Shown one piece after another: positions 1 to 10,257 of a stretch of 64,000 nt of DNA (within the stretch, counting starts at the first letter, position 1; each line of letters starts with the position of its first letter). The notes beneath the pieces were generated by a model that was given only the letters and a program-made list of their open reading frames with translations, did not search any database and was not told the origin of the DNA. This stretch comes from Zygnema cylindricum (Eukaryota > Streptophyta > Zygnematophyceae > Zygnematales > Zygnemataceae). The position numbers and the translations under genes were made by a program. The stretch covers positions 1 through 64,000 of the forward strand of contig JBBHKE010001925.1 of assembly GCA_037447655.1 (NCBI GenBank). The letters are read 5' to 3'.

Positions 1-756
1 ACCATCTAAGTGTGCGGCTTGGTGCCCACGAGGTTTGCTGGCGGATTGCCCGCTCCCCAATGGTTTTCGTCTTGCATCTCACGATGAGGGTATCAAGGCT
101 TTAGGATGCCCTATTGGTGGTTCTTCTTTTGTCAACTAGGTGGTTGAGGATGCGCTATTGGAGGATCTTTCTCACAACGACGACCTCCCCAAGCTGTCAG
201 ATACACAAGTGGCGTTTTGGAACTTGAACCGTTGTTCTGCCCAACGCCCTCTTTATCTTGCGCGGACTTTACCACCCACGACTTTTTTTCTTTCTTCCCT
301 TAAGGATTTTGAAGACAAACTTTTGGGTGTGCTTCATCACCTCTTTGGTCATAAGATTTTTTATCGTCCGGGGGGCCACTCGCTCGTCAACAAGCAAGCC
401 TCCCAATTTCCAACGGCGGTTTAGGTTTGATTTTCGTAGCCAAAGTTGCGCCAGCCGTGTATTTGGGTAGTTGGGCTTTGGTGGTTCCTACCATCACTTC
501 TCGTTTCATTGTGGATGATGTCCCCATTTTGGCGCAAGTTGTCTCTAAGGTGGAAGATGCGCTCTTTCCACTTCACCAAGCTCTCACTTCCACTCGTGCG
601 CTACTACCCCCGGACGCTCGACACCAAGGACCACCTTTTCCTTCTCTCATGGCCGACACTTACTACCAACTTCAACAACGCATATCTTAGCAAGTAGACG
701 CCGCTGATTTTGCAAACCTCTTCGAGGCAATACCTTTTGCTCAAGCGCGTGCTCGT
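1..756 (+). pseudogene. Non-LTR retrotransposon ORF remnant, RT C-terminal region (5' half)
   Basis: Conceptual translation gives the region just downstream of the palm domain of a non-LTR-type reverse transcriptase. It has an FVN-stop-VVEDALLEDL stretch and later GGLGLIFVAKVAPAVYLGSW, a pattern I recognise from RT-coding repeats of algae, mosses and oomycetes. The ORF is dead. There is an in-frame TAG near 137, a frame change around 370-420 and another stop near 690. Reading resumes at 9436, on the far side of a copia element, so this is the left half of one interrupted ORF. The palm domain with its catalytic aspartates would lie left of the window. Family assignment is from pattern memory and the exact clade is uncertain. 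Confidence 0.7.
752..756. repeat. Target-site duplication CTCGT (left)
   Basis: The five bases CTCGT precede the first LTR base (TGTAGAAATT). The same five bases follow the last LTR base at 9431-9435. A 5-bp duplication is the normal footprint of Ty1/copia integration and fixes the element borders. Confidence 0.88.
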
Positions 757-1812
757 TGTAGAAATTAATGGCTCTTTTAGTATTTTCTAGGTCTAAAATG
801 AAATGCAGAAAAGAAGCTAGGGCAGTCTGCCTCTAACTCCTATCTTCAGCTCCCACACTTGTCGTAATCACTAAAGGTTGAAGAGGGAGCTAGTACCATC
901 GCTGTCTGTGCTGTCCAAAGAGAGACAGAAAAGAAGTAATTAATAGTTCACTTCTCTATTTTAGTTATGCTTTAAAGAGAGAGAGAGTGAGGATGAAAGG
1001 CACGCCATGGCTGCCACCATATTTAGAAAGTGGCAGATTTTGAAGTAGAGGATATTTTACCAAAACGTTGCCTAAATCCAGATTTTGAATCTTGGTCCGT
1101 GGTTTAGTTGTAGTCGTTAGCCTTATCCACTAAGGCTTTATCAAAATAATACACGTGATGGATTTCAAAGATATATAAACATTAACCCAACGACTAATTA
1201 ACACCAAACTAACGAAGAGGAACAATTCCTGCAAGTACGCGAATCTGAACCGTGTAAAATATTTTTTGATCGGACGGCCAAAATTGTCGCCACCATACGA
1301 AGTGCGCTTATGGCGGAATTCGAAGATAGCGTCACGTGGTTCCACGTGGCCTCGCATTATTTGATACCAGAGAAGATGGGAGGAGAAACCCTGGCACCAG
1401 ATTCGAGAGGTGTTACCTTGTAGACTATGTCGTACAATGGACATCCAATAACTACATCCCCCATTGTACCTTCTTGTACTATATAGTGTTCCTATTGGAC
1501 TAGGGTTCAGTAGTAGGTAGTTGTGAGTAGGCAGACCAAGACCAAGTGATATTTAGATACCTCTCTCTAAGAGAGCTTGTAACTATAAAGGTCATCCTTC
1601 ACCACCCATAACTTACTTCTCAGGGGAGCAAATCGGAGATTCTTTTTGCTATCGACTAAACAGAGTCTTGCCTTCATAGGGGTAAAGGTGGTTAGAGTTT
1701 TTTTTTGTTAAGGTGACAGTTATTCTTGTTGAAAAACTAAGGGGTCAGGGTTATCATAGAGGCTTTGTGTGAGCTGCCTACTCTGAGGACTTATGGAGGT
1801 CTCAAAGTTGCA
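757..1812 (+). repeat. 5' LTR of copia-1
   Basis: About 1056 bp, starting TGTAGAAATTAATGGCTC and ending CTCAAAGTTGCA, the TG...CA termini expected of an LTR. It matches 8377-9430 along its length. It is followed by a weakly conserved primer-binding region (TTATTGGCCCACC) that I cannot match to a specific tRNA. The LTR carries an antisense tRNA-like module at 1070-1136. Confidence 0.9.
1070..1136 (-). promoter_or_regulatory. tRNA-like A-box/B-box module in 5' LTR (antisense)
   Basis: Read on the minus strand, the segment starts with a D-arm-like hairpin GCCTTAGTGGATAAGGC (GCC/GGC stem, A-box-like TAGTGGATAAGGC). About 30 nt later comes a T-arm-like segment around GATTCAAAATC, a degenerate B box. 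The anticodon and acceptor stems do not fold convincingly, so this is not a functional tRNA gene. It could be an internal RNA polymerase III promoter or the relic of a tRNA-derived SINE. Confidence 0.45.
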
Positions 1813-1952
1813 CGTTATTGGCCCACCCTCTAGGGAACCCATTTTCAATGGAACTGGCTTCATATGCTGGGAAAGTATGATGACATGAGCTCTATGTGAG
1901 AAAAGGTTTTGGGGAATAGTGAGTGGACGGGTGAGGCGTCCAGTCAGTTTTG
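1813..1952 (+). pseudogene. copia-1 Gag, N-terminal fragment
   Basis: One frame reads FNGTGFICWESMM, then a stop, then LCEKRFWGIVSG. This matches the start of copia Gag, where a short F-x-G-x-N/G-F-x-x-W motif is followed by a conserved LW-x-I-V-x-G. The frame is cut by the inverted LTR at 1953 and continues at 3004. An in-frame TGA near 1886 shows decay. Confidence 0.65.
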
Positions 1953-3003
1953 TGCAACTTTGAGACCTCCATTGGCCCTCAGAGTAAGCAGCTCAAACGA
2001 AGCCTCTAAGATAACCCTGACCCCTTTGTATTTCAGCAAAAATAACTGCCACCACGGCAGACAAACACTCTCACCACCTCAATTCGTGTGAAGGCAAGAC
2101 TCCTTTGAGTGGATAGCAAAAAGAATCTCTGAATTTGCTCTTCTGAGCAGTAAGTTATGGAGGGTCAAAATTGACCTTTTGTATAGAGGCACTCTGAAGA
2201 GAGAGTCTTATCTACCAAATTTTCCGAATTCCTATCTCTCTCTAAAACTCTATCTATAGAAGTACGGCACCAATCAAAATATTGTGTTGTACCGGAAGGT
2301 ACAGGTGCCGGTGTACTTTCTGTACGACCATTGTACGACATGGTCAAGCAGTCGACACATGTCATATTTGGATTCGTTTCTGTAATCACCGGAGATGTCG
2401 TAATCCAATGTGGTGCTGCAACGTGTCAATCGATGTGGCGGTGACCGAAAATCGTCAAAATTCTATTCCGCGATCTCGCTATCCTTTGTGGTCGTCCGAT
2501 CAAAACCGAGATTTTATCGTAGCCGTCATAACTGGTTGCGCGATATTTGTTTCGCTGTCGAAACAAAATGCGCGGCATCCGTTCAAAGCCATGCCGTACT
2601 CCGTACTTTACAAACCTGTATCCATGCGCGACGTCTATAGTTTCACCTAAATGAATTAGTTCACGCTTTACAGTTTATATATTTGTCAAACCCAATATGT
2701 CTCAGCACCGATCCTAGACTGTAGGATAGAGCTACCGTCTATCTCAGATCTGACAAATGGCAGGTACTAGGATCAAATCCTGGGTCCGTCAATTATATTT
2801 TGGTAAATCTACCAAAATCTACCACCAATCTCTCTATCTTTTAAGCAACATAGGAAGCCATGGCTCTAGCTTCCTCTTCAACTTTTAGTGACTACGACAA
2901 GTGTGGGAGCTGAAGAGAGGAGTTAGAAGCAAACTGCCTCGGCTTCTTTTATGCCTTTCATCTTAGACCTAGAAAATACTAAAAATAACCATAAAATTCT
3001 ACA
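1953..3003 (-). repeat. Solo LTR of the copia-1 family, inverted, inside Gag
   Basis: The sequence is the reverse complement of a copia-1-type LTR, beginning TGCAACTTTGAGACCTCC and ending AAAATTCTACA. Only its ends and scattered blocks match the outer LTRs closely; the middle belongs to a second sub-family shared with 5254-6409. Flanking pentamers are TTTTG and TCTTG, a near-perfect 5-bp duplication. No coding sequence is attached, so it is a solo LTR left after recombination, or an LTR-only insertion. Confidence 0.85.
2717..2790 (+). promoter_or_regulatory. tRNA-like A-box/B-box module in inverted LTR 1
   Basis: Read on the plus strand (antisense to this LTR), an A-box-like GTAGGATAGAGC is followed about 45 nt later by CTAGGATCAAATCCTGG. 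The latter holds a near-consensus B box (GGATCAAATCC) in a T-arm-like hairpin. It sits at the same relative place and orientation as the modules in the outer LTRs, although the primary sequence differs. Confidence 0.45.
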
Positions 3004-3979
3004 TCTTGGGATCCCTCCAAGGTTTACAAGAAGAACATTCACCAAAGATGCAGATCCATCTCCAACGGAGGAGACAAAGGAAGGGGAGCTGATGGACAAA
3101 GGAAAGGAGAAGGAGACAGTCACACCAATAGCAACTGGTTCAGTATTCATGTCACCTATTCCGAGGAACGAGGAGAATGATACCGATACCTAGGACTACA
3201 AAAACATGGCGGCAAAGCACTTCATCCTCCGCCGTCTTACTCAAGGGCTTGCATCTCCTCAATTACAGGTAGAGAGGGCATCCGATCTTTGGGTGGCTCT
3301 CACAGAGATGTACCGAAGTGGTACAATTCAGCAACAACAGTTGGCTGATCAAAAAATTGACGCATATGTATACAAGGAGGGTTAGATGTTGGATTTTTGT
3401 AATGAGCTCGAAACACTTTTCATGGAGCTAGAGAGTGCTGGACAGGTTGAAACTGAAAAGATGAAGGTTAACTGCTTGCTCATGAAGTTACCACATGAGT
3501 TCGAGAACATAGTCAACCGTGTGCAGTACTTGCCGGACTGAAGGTGGATATTGAATTCAGTGGTAAAGATGATTCTCGTTCGGAAGAATACTATTAAGAT
3601 CCGAAGGGGAGGAAAGAGTGGGCAAGCCTTGGCAACTGGGACGGATTAGAGGAACAATGATTCCAGGAAATCGGTTAGAAATTATAGAGGGGGGAGACAG
3701 AAAAACCCGACCAACGAGTTTGGACCGAGGGCTCCTAAAGGTTTGTGTCATTTTTGTAAGAAACCAGGGCACTATATGGCGGAGTGCAGTAAGTTAACCG
3801 AGCTGTGGTTAAAGAAAGGGCAGACCGGTGCAACCCCGAGAGGAAAGAAAAAGGCCTTTGTGACACAGGTACATGAGGCGAAATCCAAGGATGAGGACGA
3901 TGAGCTCCTATTGGATAAGGAGTTGGAGGCCATAAACGAGGTCAAAATTCCACGAAAGCAGATATGTGCTTTCGGTTGA
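3004..3979 (+). pseudogene. copia-1 Gag, main part, with zinc knuckle
   Basis: After the inserted LTR the Gag frame continues (LGIPPRFTRRTF...), with a Gag core (DLWVALTEMY, then NELETLFMELESAG and VNCLLMKLPHEFENIV). It ends in a CCHC zinc knuckle, CHFCKKPGHYMAEC, at about 3743-3790. TAG stops near 3184 and 3385, a TGA near 3540 and a frame change mean that no intact Gag can be made. Gag would normally form the particle and bind the retrotransposon RNA. Confidence 0.85.
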
Positions 3980-5253
3980 TTGAAAAGTGACGCAGGTTGG
4001 ATTGTAGATTCTGGTGCCTCTATGCACTTGTGTAAAGATAAACACCTGTTCACTAAGGTAAGAAAGATTCCCACCGTAGAGATACAGTACAAGGACGACA
4101 GGATAACCCCTAATACTCTTGTAGGATCGGTAGATCAAAAAGTTTTAGTAGAAGGAAAGACATCCATTGTTACATTCTCCAATGTACTCTTTATTTTGGA
4201 GCTGAACAAAAACCTCATCTCTACATCTATATTAGATGATAAGGGTTTTTATTATAGCACTAGGGAAGGAGTCTTTACTGCTAATTTTGAGGAAGAAGTT
4301 TATTTCACTACTGAAAAAGGTAGCCAAAGGATGTTTAGGCTGATTTTAAGTTATGAAACGAAGAAACTTTATTATGTTGGTGTTCATGATATAATGTTGT
4401 GGCATAAGAGGCTTGTGCATGTGAATCTAGATAAGTTAAGAGAGATGAAAAAGATGGGAGTAGTGGAAGGGATTCAGTTCTGTGAGAGTGAGAATCTAAG
4501 TGATTGTAGTGGATGTGCTCAAGGTAAAGCACACAAGTTAACCTTCCCAGAAACAGCCACCTATCATAGAGAAAAGATTCTTGATTTAGTTCACACAGAT
4601 ATTTGGGGACCGGCCAAAGTGCCTTCACCCAGGGGAAGAGATTTATGATGACTATCACCGATGATTAGTCTAAGTATTCCAAGGTGAATTTTTTGAAAAA
4701 TAAGTCAGAGGCTCATGAATGTTTTAGACAATATAAAGCATGGAGTGAAAAACTCCATGAAACCCCAATCAAGGGAGTAAAGAGTGACAATAGTGGAGAG
4801 CATACCTCTAACGATTTTGAGGGATTTTCTGAGAGAAGATGGAGCCTTACACCAAAAGACAGTTCCAAAAAACCCGAAACAGAATAGGGTAGCTGAAAGA
4901 TTAAATAGAACACTAAGTGATAGTGTTAGAAGTATGTTGTCGGATAAGAAGATGGGAAAAAGGTTTTGGGCCAAAGCAATGAACTGTGCTAATTACCTCA
5001 AAAATAGAGTTCTTACTTCAACGGTAAAAGGCCAAACACCTTACGAGAGATGGACCGGCCGGAAACCAGACATATCTCACTTAAACGTTTTCGGGAGTCA
5101 AGTGTTCAATCTAGATAGAGATCGGTCTAATTGGAAGCTAGGTCCTAAACGAAAACCGGGGTACTTATTAGGATATGATAAGGATTTAAAAGGATAGAGA
5201 GTTTATGATCTAAAAAGGGAAGATATAATCTTAGTAAAGCATCTAGTAGTTAT
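3980..5253 (+). pseudogene. copia-1 protease and integrase
   Basis: The aspartic protease motif WIVDSGAS lies at about 4000. A pre-integrase HHCC region follows (WHKRLVHVNLDKL ... CSGCAQGKAHK, about 4400-4540), then the integrase core: first Asp in HTDIWGP, second in VKSDNSGEH, and Glu in RVAERLNRTL near 4895. The C-terminal GYLLGYDKDLKG motif ends near 5197. Frames shift near 4648 and between 4790 and 4900, and stops interrupt the core. The frame is cut at 5254 by the second inverted LTR. Confidence 0.9.
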
Positions 5254-5302
5254 TGTAACTCTGAGACCTCCATAGGTCCTCACTGTAGGCAGCTCACACT
5301 AA

Positions 5303-5588
5303 GCCTCTAGGATAACCCTGACCCCTTTATGTTTCAGCAAGAATAACTACCACCTTGGAAGACAAAAATGCTGAACACCTTCACCCCTGTGAAGGCAAGA
5401 CTCCCCTGAGTCTATTGCAAAACGAATCTCTGAATTTGCTCTCCGCCTCTAGGATAACCCTGACCCCTTTATGTTTCAGCAAGAATAACTACCACCTTGG
5501 AAGACAAAAATGCTGAACACCTTCACCCCCTGTGAAGGCAAGACTCCCCTGAGTCTATTGCAAAACGAATCTCTGAATTTGCTCTCCG
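5303..5588. repeat. 142-bp tandem duplication inside the inverted LTR
   Basis: The block starting GCCTCTAGGATAACCCTGAC and ending TGAATTTGCTCTCCG occurs twice in direct succession (about 5303-5444 and 5445-5588). The copies are nearly identical; one differs by a single extra C. The high identity means this duplication is younger than the LTR insertion. Confidence 0.88.
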
Positions 5589-6126
5589 GAGTAGTAAGTT
5601 AAGGTGGGTCAAATTTGACCTTTTTTATAGAAGCTCTCTGGGAGAGAGGGTCCTATCTACCAAATTTTCTATGTCCTATCTCAGTCTAAAACTCTATCTA
5701 TTGACGTACGCTACCAATCATATTACTGTGTCGTACACAAAGGTACAATTGCCTGTGTACTTTCTGTACGGACATTGTACGACATGACACGTAATCTCCG
5801 GAGATGTCGCGATCCAATGTCATTGCGCCACGTGTCATCCTATGTGGAGATGACCGCAAACCGCCGAAATCCTCTTCCCCTATCTCGGCATCATTTCCGG
5901 CCGTCCGATCGAAACCAGATTATGATCGTAGCCGTCATAAATACTTGCGCGATATTTGTTTCGCTATCGAAACAAAATGCACGGTATCTGTTTCTTCGCC
6001 GTACCGTACTCCGTACTTTACATAACAAAATATATGCATTCCGTATATAGTCGCCGTTAAATGAATTAGTCTACATTTAATTGTTTATATAATTATCAAA
6101 CCCTATATCACTTAACACCAGTTCTA

Positions 6127-6202
6127 GACTAAACGGATAAAGCTACCAACTATCGAGGACTTTGACAGGCGGTAGGTACCAGGATCAAGTCCCGGGTCTG
6201 TC
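6127..6202 (+). promoter_or_regulatory. tRNA-like A-box/B-box module in inverted LTR 2
   Basis: The plus strand carries ACTAAACGGATAAAGCTACC (A-box-like) and, about 40 nt later, CCAGGATCAAGTCCCGG. The latter holds a B-box match (GGATCAAGTCC) in a hairpin with four of five T-stem pairs. It is positionally equivalent to the modules in the other three LTRs. Confidence 0.45.
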
Positions 6203-6409
6203 AAGCCCATTTTTGGTAAATCAACCCAAATAGTGCATGTCTTCCTCCGGATAGCATAGGCAACCATGGCTTTAACTCCCTCTCCAACTTTCAGTGACTG
6301 CCACAAGGGTGGGAGTTGAATGAGGAGTTAGAGGCAGAATGCCTCGGCTTCTTTTCTGAAATTCATTTTAGACCTAGAAAAATACTAAAAAGATCCATTA
6401 ATTTCTACA

Positions 6410-8363
6410 CTTATGGATGAAGGAAAGTCTGTGGATCCCTTCAAGTATACAAAGTCGGTAAAAATCAGATTTGAGTCAGAATATTCCGATGACTTTTAAG
6501 CTTCCTAACTATCCAAGTTTTAGAGAAGATGGCATTCTTACAGGTACAAATCAGACCGAGAAAGACTCGGATGCGGAAACTCCAGTGACAACTCTACCCG
6601 AAGCGGAAAACGTGGTGGAAATTGATTCGGAATTGAGGGACAGGGGAGAAGCCGAGATTGTTGGAAAGAACCCACGGGAACTATCTATTCCGGCCTTAGA
6701 TTTTGAGGGAGGAAGGAGAAGAAGCAAAAGGTTGCAATAAAAACAGGTTAATAACAAGGTAACAAAACTATCTCATCCGGATGAACATTTGACTTATGGA
6801 GAGGCGATGAATTGTCCAGAAAAGAACCGGTAGAAGACAGCCATCAATGAGGAGATGGCCTCGATTATGGCAGCAGATAATGCTGGTTGATTGTCCACCT
6901 AACCGAAAGCCAATCGGTTGTAAGTGGGTGTTCAAATTAAAATTGAACCTACATAACACCATTGAGTGCTACAAGGCCCGGTTAGTGGCTAAAGGACTCA
7001 CACAGAAAGAGGGAAGCGACTTCGAGGAAACCTTTGCCCTGGTCGTCAAATTTCCCTCCGTCGGCATACTTCTCAATTTGGAAGTAGTGGAAGACATGGA
7101 GGTGCACCAGATGGACATGAAGACAGCCTTTTTGCATGGAAAATTGGAAGAGGAGATCTTCATGCGACAAACAAAGGATTTGTGGAGCAAGGAGAGGAAA
7201 GTAAAGTATGTCGGTTGATTAAATCTCTTTATGGTTTGAAACAGGCGCCCCGACAATGGAATAAGAAGCTTGATGAGTTTCTTACTGGTCTAGGATATAT
7301 CCGTATCAGCTCAATTCACCCAATCTATGTTTTTGAAGATGAGGAAGGTGTTATTTTAATTGCAATTTATGTTGATGATTTGCTTGATTTAAGTAAATCA
7401 AGGGACAAAATTATTAAATTGAAAACCAATCTTCAGAGGAGATTTGAGATGAAAGATATGGTGGAGGTAAAATATATATTTGGAATTCAAGTAGATAGAG
7501 ACCAAGAAAGAAAGAGTATAAGACTGACACTGAAAGAAGCAATAGGGAACATGTTGGAAAAATTTCAGATGGATAAGGCTAATAGTTGTACAACTCCAAT
7601 GGAGTTAAAGAAAAGAAGTGAGGGGAGTGTAGAAGAAGGAGTCATAATCTTAGAAAAATAATTAGGTCCCGAAGAACAGGAGTTCATGCAGACTATTCCT
7701 TATAGGCAAGTAGTGGGAAGCCTAATCTATTTTATGAATTGTACCCAGCCGAATTTAGCAGCAACTGTAGGAGTGCTGAGTAGAAGTCTACATGCTCCCA
7801 CTAAGAGAGATAGGGAGGCAGCTAAAAGAGTCGTTAGATATTTGATAGGAACTTGGGATCTATGGTTGCATTTGGGTGGAGGGAATACTGACATCACTAC
7901 TTGGAGTGATGCCAGTTACGGTGATGCTCCGATGAGGAGATGTACTTCTGGATATGTATTATACGTGGGTGATGGGGCTTGTTGCTGGAGTAGCAAACAA
8001 CAAAAGGTCATTGCTCAGTCCACCATGGAGGTTGAGTACACGGCCTCTTGCTCTGCTGTAAAAGAATTGATGTGGGTCAAGTCCTTGCTTGGTGAACTTG
8101 GTCATCTTAAGAGTGGTGTTCAGAAAGTATTTTGTGAGAATCAAGCAGCTATTGCCATTTCTGCGAATCCTAAACACCATTTAAAAGCAAAACATATGGA
8201 CATTAGATTTAGCTTCGTTAGGGAAAAGGTAGAAGACAGAATAATCAGTTTAGAGTATAGACCAGATAGTGAAATGGTAGTAGATTTGATGACCAAACCT
8301 GTGCCTTCCCTTAAGCTAATTTTCTGCAAGGAGAAGTGTGGTCTGAAATTAAAAGGTGACTAG
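6410..8363 (+). pseudogene. copia-1 reverse transcriptase and RNase H
   Basis: Linker sequence (to about 6740) leads to the RT start (PPNRKPIGCKWVFKLKLN near 6900) and the QMDMKTAFLHGKLEEEIFM motif at about 7110. The catalytic IYVDDLL motif is near 7365-7385. RNase H follows, with TWSDASYGDAP (about 7900), SSKQQKVIAQSTMEVEYTA and the ENQAAIAISANP region, ending in an HMDIRFSFVREKV tail. Frame breaks near 6833, 7215 and 7661 make it non-functional as read. RT copies element RNA into cDNA and RNase H removes the RNA template. Confidence 0.92.
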
Positions 8364-8376
8364 AAAATAAGGGGAG
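8364..8376 (+). other. Polypurine tract of copia-1
   Basis: Purine-rich AAAATAAGGGGAG lies immediately before the 3' LTR start TGTAGAAATT. This is the standard position of the plus-strand primer for LTR retrotransposon DNA synthesis. Confidence 0.8.
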
Positions 8377-9430
8377 TGTAGAAATTAATGGTTCTTTTTA
8401 GTATTTTTTAGGTCTAACATGAAATGCAAAAAAAAAGCCGAGGCAGTTTGCCTCTAACTCCTATCTTCAGGTCCCACACTTGTCGCAATCACTGAAGGTT
8501 CAAGCGGGAGCTAGAGCCATGGCTGCCTGTGCTGTCCACAGAGAGACAGAAAAGAGGTAATTAATTATTCACTTCTCTATTTTAGTTATTTTTTAAAGAG
8601 AGAGAGAGTGAGGATCAAAGGCACGCAATGACTGCCGCCATATTTAGAAGGTGGCAAATATTAAAGTTGATGATATTTTACCAAAACGTTGCCTAAATCC
8701 AGATTTGAACTCTGGTCCATGGTTTACCATGTAGTCGTTAGCCTTATCCACTAAAGCTTTGTCGAATACACGTGTCGGATTTCAAAGATATATAAACATT
8801 AACCTAACGGCTAATTAACACCAAACTAACGAAGAGGAACAATTCATGCACGTATGCGAATCTGAACCGTGTAAAATATGTTTTGATCGGACGGCCAACA
8901 TTGTAGCCGCCATACGAAGTGAGCTTTTGGCGGCATTCGGAGATAGCGTTACGCGGTGCCACGTGGCGCCGCATTATTTGATACCGGAGAAGATGGGAGG
9001 AGGAACCCTGGCTCCCGATTGGAGAGGTGTTAACTTGTAGACTATGTCGTACAATGGACGTACAATAAATACATCGCCCATTGTACCTTCTTGTAAAATA
9101 TACTGTTCGTATTGGACTAGGGTTTAGTAGTAGGTAATCGTGAGTAGGCAGACCAAGACTTAGTGATATTTAGGTACCTCTCTCTAAGAGAGCTTGTAAC
9201 TATAAAGGTCATCTTTGACCACCCATAACTTATTGCTCAGGGGAGCAAATTCGGAGATTCTTTTGGCTATTGACTCAAGGGAGTCTTGCCTTCACAAGGG
9301 TGAAGGTGGTCAGAGTTTTTGTCTGTCAGGGTGACAGTTATTCTTGCTGAAACACAAAGGGGTCAAGGTTATCCTAGAGGCTTCGTGTGAGGTGCCTACT
9401 CTGAGGATCTATGGAGGTCTCAGAGTTGCA
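8377..9430 (+). repeat. 3' LTR of copia-1
   Basis: 1054 bp with TG...CA ends, matching the 5' LTR (757-1812). Scattered substitutions, roughly one in ten over the first 110 bases by eye, indicate an old insertion. An antisense tRNA-like module lies at 8691-8757. Confidence 0.92.
8691..8757 (-). promoter_or_regulatory. tRNA-like A-box/B-box module in 3' LTR (antisense)
   Basis: The minus strand reads GCTTTAGTGGATAAGGC (tRNA-Arg-like D-arm/A box), then about 30 nt later a perfect five-pair T-arm, CCAGAGTTCAAATCTGG, holding B-box-like GTTCAAATC. It is better preserved than the equivalent in the 5' LTR. Confidence 0.5.
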
Positions 9431-9435
9431 CTCGT
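9431..9435. repeat. Target-site duplication CTCGT (right)
   Basis: Identical to 752-756 and directly adjacent to the last base of the 3' LTR. Confidence 0.88.
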
Positions 9436-10257
9436 TTATGCTCGTGTTTTGGGTCTGGGGTTGGTGCATGGCTACAAGCAACACCAACTATTTTGACACT
9501 CCGTCTATCGTCTGACCAATTTACTTATGCTCTACGCTTGCGGTTGGGTTTGCCCCACCCTCCGCTTTTGGGGGCCTCGGTGCGTTTGTAACCAAGTTAT
9601 TGATGCTGAGGGAATCCATTTGCTTCGTTGCTCGTATGGTGGGGAACGAAATGTCGCGCATGTTTTGGTGCGAGATGCCATTGCTGCCATTGGTGCCGAG
9701 GCATGCTACACTGTCAAACGTGAGGTTTATAATATACTTCCACCTCGGCCCCAATCTAAGGTTTCTCAAAGCCCTCGGGTTGACTTGGTTTTTCTTCATG
9801 GTGTTGGGAGGACGCTTGGCGATGTGCTCCTCACGGATCCGACCGGGACACACATTTCATCTCGCCCGGCTTCGCATTCAAGTCTGGCGGCTCAGGACGC
9901 AGCGGCTACAAAAGAACAAGATTACGCTCACCGAGACCCGTCGGACCAGTTTGTCCTATTTGCAGTGGAGATTTTTGGTTCTTTGGACAAGTCTTTCGAT
10001 GACTTCCTTCGACAGTGTGGGCGAAGAACATTTGAATCTCGGGGTCCAAGGAGTCCTCCATCGAGTCTATTAGTTGCGTTTTACCGTTAGCGTGTCTCAA
10101 TTGCACTTCAACGTGCGCAAGTGGCGGCTCTCCTTTGACGTAGAACACTCGCGGACGATCGGCGAGGTCTTCCAGACCTTCCGTCAAGGGACCCGGTTCA
10201 CATCCATGATATCCGTGGTTGTGGACCTTAGTTTGCCTACGGGTAGTCTAGTCTAGG
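9436..10257 (+). pseudogene. Non-LTR retrotransposon ORF remnant, C-terminal zinc-knuckle and RLE-like domain (3' half)
   Basis: This continues the ORF interrupted at 756. It shows GAWLQATPTI and YALRLRLGLPHPP. A CCHC-like cluster follows (CVCNQVIDAEGIHLLRC, about 9580-9640), then RVDLVFL...LGDVLLTDPT (about 9778-9843). That spacing resembles the R/KPD-x-x...D motif of restriction-like endonucleases in early-branching non-LTR elements. It ends with FAVEIFG and VAFYR, then a stop, then RVSIALQRAQ, showing an in-frame TAG at 10088. The RLE reading is inference. Decay is certain. Confidence 0.72.

Larger units (their letters stand above)
5254..6409 (-). repeat. Solo LTR of the copia-1 family, inverted, inside integrase/RT junction
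   Basis: Reverse-complement LTR from TGTAACTCTGAGACC to TTTCTACA. Flanking pentamers are GTTAT and CTTAT (one mismatch), consistent with an old 5-bp target duplication. Compared with 1953-3003 it is about 100 bp longer because of an internal tandem duplication (5303-5588). It separates the integrase tail from the RT domain, which resumes at 6410. Confidence 0.85.
757..9430 (+). mobile_element. Ty1/copia LTR retrotransposon (copia-1), degenerate, with nested LTRs
   Basis: The element runs from TGTAGAAATT to AGAGTTGCA. It has direct LTRs at each end (757-1812 and 8377-9430), 5-bp target duplications and a purine-rich tract (about 8364-8376) before the 3' LTR. Internal coding order is Gag, protease, integrase, RT, RNase H, which is the copia order. 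Stops and frameshifts occur in every domain. Two further LTRs of the same family lie inside in reverse orientation (1953-3003, 5254-6409). The flanking LTRs differ at many positions by eye, so the insertion is old. It split an older non-LTR ORF. Confidence 0.92.
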
